DNA from: Aquisalimonas sp.
GTDB lineage: Bacteria; Pseudomonadota; Gammaproteobacteria; Nitrococcales; Aquisalimonadaceae
Assembly (NCBI GenBank): GCA_007133445.1
Contig: SLMR01000146.1
Location: forward strand, 1 to 5,218
Reading direction: 5' to 3'
Length of the DNA stretch: 5,218 nucleotides
The notes below the pieces were generated by a model. The model was not told the DNA's origin. It saw only the letters and a program-made list of their open reading frames with translations, and did no database searches. Of this stretch, positions 1 through 5,218 are shown one piece after another. The first letter of the stretch is position 1, and each line of letters begins with the position of its first letter. Position numbers and translations under genes: made by a program.

Positions 1-1038
<1,038 letters not shown>

Positions 1039-1071
1039 GGGTCAGTTGAACCTGCTGTTCCGGAAAATGAT

Positions 1072-1090
1072 GCGACATTCTACCTGTCGC
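1072..1090. repeat. Inverted repeat GCGACA-7 nt-TGTCGC between rimK and ettA
   Basis: Perfect 6-bp arms at 1072-1077 and 1085-1090 are separated by TTCTACC. In RNA from the minus strand this would form a short hairpin followed by ATCATTTT, so it could be a weak terminator or attenuator after rimK. As DNA it brackets the candidate ettA -10 hexamer and could be an operator. The stem is too short and the U tract too interrupted to call a firm Rho-independent terminator. Confidence 0.4.
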
Positions 1091-1104
1091 GCTGTGGCTG
1101 GCCA
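1077..1104 (-). promoter_or_regulatory. Candidate sigma-70 promoter for ettA
   Basis: Read on the minus strand, TAGAAT (1077-1082, 5 of 6 to the -10 consensus) is preceded after 16 nt by TGGCCA (1099-1104, 4 of 6 to the -35 consensus). The predicted start would give a leader of roughly 30 nt before the ettA ATG at 1038. The -10 lies inside an inverted repeat GCGACA/TGTCGC (1072-1090). This would let ettA be expressed apart from rimK. The call is from consensus matching only. Confidence 0.35.
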
Positions 1105-1115
1105 GTCCTTCAACG

Positions 1116-2021
1116 TCACCCTTTGCCTCGCGTCCGTGTCTTGCCCTTGCGACCGTTCTTCTCGAGAAACTGGATGACGGACGCGGCGATGTCCTTGTTG
1201 GTGGCCCTCTCGATTCCCTGCAGGCCGGGCGAGGAGTTGACCTCCAGGACCACCGGCCCGTGGTTGGAGCGCATGATGTCCACGCCCGAGGTATTCAGCC
1301 CCATGATGCGTGCCGCGCGCACCGCCGTGGAACGCTCTTCCGGCGTGATGCGAATGGGGCGCACGCTTCCGCCACGGTGCACGTTGGAGCGGAACTCCCC
1401 ATCCTTGGCCTGACGGATCATCGAGCCGACCACCTTGTCGCCCACGACGAAACAGCGGATGTCCGCGCCGTTGGCTTCGCGGATGTACTCCTGGGTGAGG
1501 AAGTAGGCATTCAGTCCGCGGAAGGCGTCGATCACGCTCTCCGCCGCCTTGGTGGTCTCCGCGAGGACCACGCCGCGCCCCTGGGTACCCTCCAGTAGCT
1601 TGACCACCAGGGGGGCACCGCCGACCAGGTTGATCAGGTCCTGGTTGTCGTCGGGGGAGTAGCCAAAGCCCGTGATCGGCAGGCCGATACCCTTGCGTGC
1701 GAGCAGTTGCAGCGAGCGCAGCTTGTCCCGGGAGCGGCTGATGGCCACGGACTCGTTCAGCGGGAACACACCCATCATCTCGAACTGCCGCACCACGGCC
1801 GTACCGTAGAACGTGATAGACGCACCGATGCGCGGGATCACCGCATCCGGCATCTCCACCACCTCGCCCTGGTAGTGGATCTCCGGGTTGTGGGAGCTGA
1901 TGTTCATGTAGCAGCGCAGCGGGTCCACCACGCGCATGGTGTGCCCGCGGGCCTCGCCGGCCTCCACCAGGCGCCGGGTGGAGTAAAGCTTGCGATTGCG
2001 CGACAGAATGACGATGTTCAT
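1116..2021 (-). CDS. rimK: Ribosomal protein S6--L-glutamate ligase RimK
   Basis: RimK is a cytosolic ATP-grasp ligase that adds glutamate residues to the C terminus of ribosomal protein S6 (RpsF); E. coli RimK can also make free poly-alpha-glutamate. The 301-residue protein is as long as E. coli RimK (300) and collinear with it, for example [15 protein letters not shown] (61-75), [16 protein letters not shown] (89-104) and [19 protein letters not shown] (134-152). ATP-grasp features visible are Lys100, Lys141, the QEYI hinge (177-180), DIRCFVVG (188-194 region), and the Mg-binding set Asp248, Glu260 and Asn262 in VDIM and LEVNSSPGL. The ATG at 2021 aligns with the E. coli start, though the nearest Shine-Dalgarno match (GGAG, 2034-2037) is 12 nt away, so translation may rely on coupling to the upstream protease gene, 21 bp away. 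The last 12 residues (290-301) are very rich in Lys, Arg and Gly, unlike E. coli RimK. The next gene downstream is ettA. Confidence 0.97.
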   Translation of the reverse strand: MNIVILSRNRKLYSTRRLVEAGEARGHTMRVVDPLRCYMNISSHNPEIHYQGEVVEMPDAVIPRIGASITFYGTAVVRQFEMMGVFPLNESVAISRSRDKLRSLQLLARKGIGLPITGFGYSPDDNQDLINLVGGAPLVVKLLEGTQGRGVVLAETTKAAESVIDAFRGLNAYFLTQEYIREANGADIRCFVVGDKVVGSMIRQAKDGEFRSNVHRGGSVRPIRITPEERSTAVRAARIMGLNTSGVDIMRSNHGPVVLEVNSSPGLQGIERATNKDIAASVIQFLEKNGRKGKTRTRGKG

Positions 2022-2042
2022 CGGGCGGCGCGGCTCCGTGGC

Positions 2043-2504
2043 TCAGGTGGTTTGATCCGGTTCCGCGGGCGGACCGCAGAGGAACGAGGCAGACGGGTTG
2101 ACGAGCAGTCGGCGGCGCATCGCACGCCGGCCCAGAAGCATACGAAAGCCCATGCTATCGCGGTTCGTCAAGGTCAGGTCGATGGGCCATCGCACTCCCG
2201 CGATGAGGATGCTGGTGCGAATCACCGGGCGGTATTCCTGGTGCCCGGTGGAGCTGGTCACCCGGCGCTCACCGATGAGGTCTGCCGTGCAGGCGATGGT
2301 CGGGTGACTGCGGCGCTGGAACGGGTGGATCTCGAAGGTCACGCGGCGCCGGCCGTCCGCGTCGAACCGGTGCACATGGATCGCGTGCAGCGCCGATGTG
2401 AGCGCGCCCGTGTCCACCTTCACCTTGATCTCCGGTACGTTCAGGTCCGGGAGTCCGGCCCATTCGCGCCAGCCCACGGTCAGCTTGGAGACGGGTTTGC
2501 GCAT
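2043..2504 (-). CDS. rimB: RimK-associated ATP-dependent zinc protease family protein (RimB-like)
   Basis: This 153-residue protein belongs to the small protease family found next to rimK (Pfam Zn_protease/PF05618, pepsin-retropepsin-like fold). In Pseudomonas the member RimB works with RimK in control of S6 glutamylation. Family traits seen are the N-terminal VGWREWAGLPDL (10-21), IKVKVDTGALTSALHA (26-41) with the Asp31-Thr-Gly triad, RPVIRT, WPIDLTLTNRD and FRMLLGRRAM, ending in a short tail. The family normally has Arg or Lys after DTGA; here it is Leu35. The start at 2504 is chosen because GAGGA (2509-2513) sits 4-5 nt upstream. An in-frame TTG at 2543 would add 13 residues that do not look like the family and would overlap the candidate promoter. 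It is first in the leftward set, 21 bp before rimK. The family assignment is firm. The metal and ATP dependence in the family name is historical, and the substrate here is inferred. Confidence 0.87.
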   Translation of the reverse strand: MRKPVSKLTVGWREWAGLPDLNVPEIKVKVDTGALTSALHAIHVHRFDADGRRRVTFEIHPFQRRSHPTIACTADLIGERRVTSSTGHQEYRPVIRTSILIAGVRWPIDLTLTNRDSMGFRMLLGRRAMRRRLLVNPSASFLCGPPAEPDQTT

Positions 2505-2508
2505 GGCA

Positions 2509-2513
2509 TCCTC
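2509..2513 (-). promoter_or_regulatory. Ribosome binding site that decides the rimB start
   Basis: On the minus strand GAGGA lies 4 nt before ATG at 2504. It is the best Shine-Dalgarno match in this stretch and supports the 153-residue start over the upstream TTG at 2543. Confidence 0.7.
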
Positions 2514-2531
2514 GTTGCGGGGTGTTCCGCC

Positions 2532-2560
2532 CTTGTAGAGCAATCAGCGGGGCCAGGCAA
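2532..2560 (-). promoter_or_regulatory. Candidate sigma-70 promoter for rimB-rimK(-ettA)
   Basis: On the minus strand TTGCCT (2555-2560, 4 of 6 to TTGACA) and TACAAG (2532-2537, 4 of 6 to TATAAT, lacking the usual final T) are 17 nt apart. Transcription would begin near 2525, leaving about 20 nt of leader that contains the rimB ribosome binding site. This is consensus matching only, but the geometry fits the chosen rimB start. Confidence 0.35.
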
Positions 2561-2585
2561 CCGTTGTCGGGAGCGTCCGCGATGG

Positions 2586-2598
2586 TGTCGCGGCGACA
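2586..2598. repeat. Perfect dyad TGTCGC-G-GCGACA, candidate operator
   Basis: Six-base arms at 2586-2591 and 2593-2598 surround a single central G. The right side also pairs with an earlier arm: GTTGTCG at 2563-2569 is the reverse complement of CGACAAC at 2594-2600. It lies about 25 bp upstream of the candidate rimB -35 and about 37 bp upstream of the candidate glyA -10, where a shared regulator could bind. No known regulator consensus is recognised. Confidence 0.4.
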
Positions 2599-2634
2599 AC
2601 AGTGGGTGTCCGTGCAGGGGTAATGGGAATGCGT

Positions 2635-2640
2635 TACACT
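2635..2640 (+). promoter_or_regulatory. Weak candidate -10 hexamer for glyA
   Basis: TACACT fits the TAnnnT pattern (4 of 6 to TATAAT). No good -35 hexamer is found at 15-18 nt upstream, so an activator-dependent promoter or another start site is possible. If used, the glyA leader would be about 160 nt. Confidence 0.22.
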
Positions 2641-2797
2641 GCTAGGCTCTCCGAAGCTCAGATAGGCCGCACGGGCGCACGGCGCCGGCGGTCGACCAGA
2701 ATCCCGTATCGGAGGTCTCGCCTCCCCCGGGGCAGGCCGCGACGCCCCTCTGGCGCCGCCGCTTCCGGGACATCACGATTTTTCTATTGGCAACGTT

Positions 2798-2804
2798 GAG
2801 GGAG
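2798..2804 (+). promoter_or_regulatory. Strong ribosome binding site of glyA
   Basis: GAGGGAG ends 4 nt before ATG at 2809, and its GAGG core is 7 nt away. It supports Met1 over the in-frame Met6 as the glyA start, consistent with strong translation of an abundant enzyme. Confidence 0.8.
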
Positions 2805-2808
2805 TCGA

Positions 2809-4065
2809 ATGTTCAACCAAGACATGAACATCGCCAGCTTTGATCCCGAACTCTGGGATGCCATGCAGAAAGAAACCCGGCGACAGGAAGAGCACATCGA
2901 ACTGATCGCCTCCGAGAACTACGCCAGCCCGCGCGTGATGGAAGCGCAGGGCAGCGTGCTCACCAACAAGTACGCCGAGGGCTATCCCGGCAAGCGCTAC
3001 TACGGCGGCTGCGAGTTCGTCGACGAAGCCGAGCGCCTGGCCATCGAGCGCGCCAAGCAGCTCTACGGCGCAGACTATGCCAACGTCCAGCCGCACAGCG
3101 GCTCCCAGGCCAATGCGGCGGTCTACCTGGCGCTCGCCAGCCCGGGTGACACCATTCTGGGCATGAGCCTGGACCACGGTGGCCACCTGACCCACGGCGC
3201 CAAGGTCAACTTCTCCGGCAAGATCTTCAACGCTGTGCAGTACGGTCTGGACCCGGAGACCGGCGAGATCGACTACAAGCAGGTGGACGAACTCGCCCAG
3301 GAGCACAAGCCGCGGATCATCGTCGCCGGCTTCTCGGCCTACTCCCGCGTGGTGGACTGGGCGCGTTTCCGCGAGATCGCCGACAAGGTGGGTGCTTACC
3401 TGGTGGTGGACATGGCCCACGTCTCCGGCCTGATTGCCGCCGGCGTGTACCCCAACCCGGTGCCCTATGCCGACGCCTGCACTACCACCACCCACAAGAC
3501 CCTGCGCGGCCCCCGCGGCGGCCTGATCGTCGCCCGCGAGAACCCGGAGATCACCAAGAAATTTCAGTCGCTGATCTTCCCGGGTACCCAGGGCGGTCCG
3601 CTGATGCACGTCATCGCCGGCAAGGCCGTGGCCTTCAAGGAGGCCCTGGAGCCGGAGTTCAAGGACTACCAGCAGCGGGTGGTGGACAATGCCCGGGCCA
3701 TGGCGGCCACGGTGAAAGAGCGCGGTTACGACGTGGTCTCCGGCGGCACTGACAACCACCTGTTCCTGATCGACCTGGTGGCCAAGGGGCTCACCGGCAA
3801 GGATGCGGACGCCGCGCTGGGGGAAGCCAACATCACCGTGAACAAGAACACGGTGCCCAACGACCCCCAGTCGCCGTTCGTCACCTCCGGCCTGCGCATC
3901 GGCACACCCGCCATCACCACCCGCGGGTTCGATACCGAGGACGCCAAGCAACTGGCCCACTGGATCTGCGACGTGCTGGATAACATCACCGATGCCGATA
4001 CCATTGCCTCGGTGCGGGAGAAGGTGAAGGAAATCTGCGCGCGCAAGCCGGTGTACCAGGGCTGA
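2809..4065 (+). CDS. glyA: Serine hydroxymethyltransferase GlyA
   Basis: GlyA is a cytosolic pyridoxal-phosphate enzyme that converts serine and tetrahydrofolate to glycine and 5,10-methylene-tetrahydrofolate, the main source of one-carbon units for purines, thymidylate and methionine. The 418-residue product matches E. coli GlyA (417) over its whole length. Visible landmarks are IELIASENY (30-38, Ser36), [15 protein letters not shown] (53-67, Tyr56 and Glu58), SGSQAN (97-102), HGGHLTHG with cofactor-stacking His127 (123-130), VDMAHVSGL with Asp201 and His204, TTTTHKT with the PLP Schiff-base lysine Lys230, FPGTQGGP (257-264) and SGLRIGTPA with substrate-carboxylate Arg363. The ATG at 2809 has a strong ribosome binding site. 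An in-frame Met6 could also serve but has no comparable signal. It is the first gene of the rightward set, followed after 9 bp by nrdR. A GC-rich leader of up to about 160 nt precedes it. No active-site change is seen. Confidence 0.99.
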   Translation: MFNQDMNIASFDPELWDAMQKETRRQEEHIELIASENYASPRVMEAQGSVLTNKYAEGYPGKRYYGGCEFVDEAERLAIERAKQLYGADYANVQPHSGSQANAAVYLALASPGDTILGMSLDHGGHLTHGAKVNFSGKIFNAVQYGLDPETGEIDYKQVDELAQEHKPRIIVAGFSAYSRVVDWARFREIADKVGAYLVVDMAHVSGLIAAGVYPNPVPYADACTTTTHKTLRGPRGGLIVARENPEITKKFQSLIFPGTQGGPLMHVIAGKAVAFKEALEPEFKDYQQRVVDNARAMAATVKERGYDVVSGGTDNHLFLIDLVAKGLTGKDADAALGEANITVNKNTVPNDPQSPFVTSGLRIGTPAITTRGFDTEDAKQLAHWICDVLDNITDADTIASVREKVKEICARKPVYQG

Positions 4066-4074
4066 CCGACCGCC

Positions 4075-4545
4075 ATGCGCTGCCCGTACTGTCAGGCGCA
4101 GGATACCCGGGTCATCGACTCCCGCCTCGCGCGGGAGGGTGACCAGGTGCGTCGGCGCCGGGAGTGCGGGCAGTGCGGCGAGCGCTTCACCACGTTCGAG
4201 TCGGCGGAGCTGTTGATGCCGCGCATGGTGAAGCAGGATGGCACTCGCGAGCCCTTCGACGAGGACAAGCTCCGCACCGGCATGCTGCGGGCGCTGGAAA
4301 AGCGGCCCGTGGATACCGAGCGGGTCGAGGCTGCCATCCATCGCATCATCCGCCACATCCGCGCCCAGGGCGAACGGGAGGTGCCCAGCCGCAAGGTGGG
4401 CGAGTGGGTGATGGCCGAGCTGCGCGATCTGGACAAGGTGGCCTTCGTGCGCTTCGCCTCCGTCTACCGCAGCTTCGAGGACGTCAGCGCCTTCCGTGAA
4501 GTGATCGAGGGCCTGGAGGACTCCTCCCCCTCGTCATCGTCCTGA
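4075..4545 (+). CDS. nrdR: Transcriptional repressor NrdR
   Basis: NrdR is the cytosolic ATP/dATP-sensing repressor of ribonucleotide reductase operons; it binds NrdR boxes upstream of nrd genes. The 156-residue protein begins [17 protein letters not shown]. It has an N-terminal zinc ribbon with Cys3, Cys6, Cys31 and Cys34 and the basic [17 protein letters not shown] segment (26-42) for DNA binding. An ATP-cone domain (about 49-139) follows, with [15 protein letters not shown] and ending in [15 protein letters not shown]. Length and order fit the family (about 150). The C terminus ends in an acidic, serine-rich tail (EDSSPSSSS) that is probably disordered. The start is 9 bp after the glyA stop with only a weak AGGG far upstream, so translational coupling to glyA is likely. 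ribD follows after 16 bp, as in E. coli, where nrdR precedes ribD. No NrdR box was seen in the window. Confidence 0.98.
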   Translation: MRCPYCQAQDTRVIDSRLAREGDQVRRRRECGQCGERFTTFESAELLMPRMVKQDGTREPFDEDKLRTGMLRALEKRPVDTERVEAAIHRIIRHIRAQGEREVPSRKVGEWVMAELRDLDKVAFVRFASVYRSFEDVSAFREVIEGLEDSSPSSSS

Positions 4546-4561
4546 CCGAGACGGGTTCCCC

Positions 4562-5218
4562 ATGCGCAGTGATGCCTTCAGCGCCGAGGATCACCACTGG
4601 ATGGCCCGTGCGCTGCAGCTGGCCGAACGCGGGGCAATGACCACGCGCCCGAACCCCCGGGTGGGCTGTGTCATCGTCCGTGACGGCGCGTGCGTCGGTG
4701 AGGGGTGGCATGCCCGCGCCGGCGAGGCCCATGCCGAAGTCCACGCCCTGCGTGCCGCCGGCGAGGCCGCCCGCGGCGCCACCGCCTACGTTACCCTGGA
4801 ACCCTGCTCCCATCAGGGCCGCACGCCGCCGTGCTGTGAAGCGTTGCTGCAGGCCGGCATCGCCGAGGTCGTGGTGGCCATGCGCGACCCCAACCCCGTC
4901 GTGGCCGGTAACGGCCTGGACCGGCTGCGTGAGAGTGGCGTGCAGGTTCGCGCGGGGGTGCTGGAGACCGCGGCGACGGCGCTGAACCCGGGCTTTGCCC
5001 GGCGCATGCTGCGCGGCCGTCCCTGGGTGCGCTGCAAGCTCGCCGCCAGTCTGGACGGACGCACCGCCATGGCCTCCGGCGAAAGTCGCTGGATTACCGG
5101 CGCCGCCGCCCGGGCGGACGTGCACCGCTGGCGGGCGCGCTCCTGCGCCATCGTCACCGGCAGCGGCACCGTGCGCGCCGACGACCCGGCGCTGACGGTG
5201 CGCGACGCACCCGGGGCC
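4562..5218 (+). CDS. ribD: Bifunctional riboflavin biosynthesis deaminase/reductase RibD, partial: N-terminal 219 residues
   Basis: RibD deaminates the pyrimidine ring of the GTP-derived 2,5-diamino-6-ribosylamino pyrimidinone phosphate and then reduces its ribosyl side chain, steps two and three of riboflavin synthesis, in the cytosol. The frame stays open to the right edge. The N-terminal cytidine-deaminase-like domain shows RPNPRVGCVIV (29-39), the zinc/proton-shuttle motif HAEVHAL with His57 and Glu59, and PCSHQGRTPPC with zinc ligands Cys82 and Cys91. The reductase domain begins near residue 154 (WVRCKLAASLDGRTAMASGES) and includes ITG (178-180) and ADDPALTVR (206-214), where it is cut by the edge; full length is usually about 370. 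The ATG at 4562 gives an N terminus similar in length to E. coli RibD plus about seven residues. Its ribosome binding site is poor, and Met14 is a less likely alternative. It lies 16 bp after nrdR, and further rib genes would be expected downstream. Confidence 0.97.
   Translation, partial: MRSDAFSAEDHHWMARALQLAERGAMTTRPNPRVGCVIVRDGACVGEGWHARAGEAHAEVHALRAAGEAARGATAYVTLEPCSHQGRTPPCCEALLQAGIAEVVVAMRDPNPVVAGNGLDRLRESGVQVRAGVLETAATALNPGFARRMLRGRPWVRCKLAASLDGRTAMASGESRWITGAAARADVHRWRARSCAIVTGSGTVRADDPALTVRDAPGA

Larger units (their letters stand above)
2505..2808. other. Divergent intergenic region between rimB and glyA
   Basis: This 304-bp stretch holds no convincing gene. It contains, left to right: the rimB ribosome binding site and candidate promoter (2509-2560); a cluster of dyads around 2563-2600; a candidate glyA -10 hexamer at 2635-2640; a GC-rich probable glyA leader (about 2648-2790) with a small hairpin GGAGG-TCTCG-CCTCC (2711-2725), a CCCCGGGG palindrome (2725-2732) and a possible longer pairing of CGGCGCC (2680-2686) with GGCGCCG (2752-2758); a short AT-rich patch (2777-2790); and the glyA ribosome binding site. 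A basic 56-codon reading frame across 2629-2799 looks like noncoding DNA. No tRNA or recognised riboswitch class was found. Confidence 0.7.

Noticed and set aside
2505..2543. Longer rimB start at TTG 2543
   Set aside because: The extra 13 residues do not resemble the family N terminus, TTG is a rare start, it would overlap the candidate -10, and ATG 2504 has a well-placed GAGGA.
1707..2645. Plus-strand open frame (312 codons) opposite rimK, rimB and the intergenic region
   Set aside because: It is antisense to two recognisable genes, with a His/Val/Arg-rich low-information translation and no motif.
2791..2798. CAACGTTG palindrome just before the glyA ribosome binding site, considered as a PurR site
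   Set aside because: PurR regulates glyA in E. coli, but the PurR box needs flanking bases of the ACGCAAACGTTTGCGT type, which are missing here. Eight bases alone are not enough.
2629..2799. Small upstream ORF before glyA, with AGGGG 8 nt before ATG 2629 and a stop 9 bp before the glyA start
   Set aside because: The 56-residue product is about one third Arg and uses AGG, AGA and ATA codons that the real genes here avoid. The candidate glyA -10 would also lie within it. It is most likely noncoding leader.
2640..2808. Glycine, THF or SAM riboswitch upstream of glyA
   Set aside because: I looked for the conserved core segments of these classes and found none in a convincing arrangement.
2773..4356. 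Long minus-strand open frame (527 codons) opposite glyA and nrdR
   Set aside because: It is antisense to two genes with full-length family matches. Its translation is rich in Val, Gly, Leu and His with no recognisable domain, as expected from the complementary frame of GC-rich codons.

Overview
The window looks like chromosomal DNA from a GC-rich (by eye about 65% G+C) gammaproteobacterium. The EttA, RimK, GlyA, NrdR and RibD translations all resemble the Escherichia coli proteins closely as I remember them, and glyA-nrdR-ribD is a gene order typical of this class. The composition would suit Ectothiorhodospiraceae/Chromatiales or Halomonas-like relatives, but the genus cannot be fixed from the sequence alone.

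Layout: two divergent gene sets share a 304-bp intergenic region (2505-2808). On the minus strand, reading leftward, are a RimB-type (RimK-associated) protease gene (2504-2043), rimK (2021-1116) and ettA (1038 to the left edge, C-terminal part outside). On the plus strand are glyA (2809-4065), nrdR (4075-4545) and ribD (4562 to the right edge, C-terminal part outside). Within each set the gaps are short (21 and 77 bp; 9 and 16 bp), so each is probably an operon. ettA may also have its own promoter.

Function: the leftward set is about the ribosome. RimK adds glutamates to ribosomal protein S6, the RimB-type protein is the associated protease, and EttA is an ABC-F factor that gates the first steps of translation according to ATP/ADP. 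The rightward set is about one-carbon, nucleotide and cofactor supply. GlyA makes glycine and 5,10-methylene-THF, NrdR represses ribonucleotide reductase genes, and RibD carries out two steps of riboflavin synthesis.

No new defence, mobile or secondary-metabolite system is visible: there are no tRNA/rRNA genes, CRISPR array, IS element or frameshifted gene. The points worth a second look are the dyad-rich divergent intergenic region, a TGTCGC/GCGACA inverted repeat seen in both intergenic regions of the leftward set, a Leu in the normally basic position of the RimB DTGA motif, and the linkage of S6 glutamylation genes with ettA.
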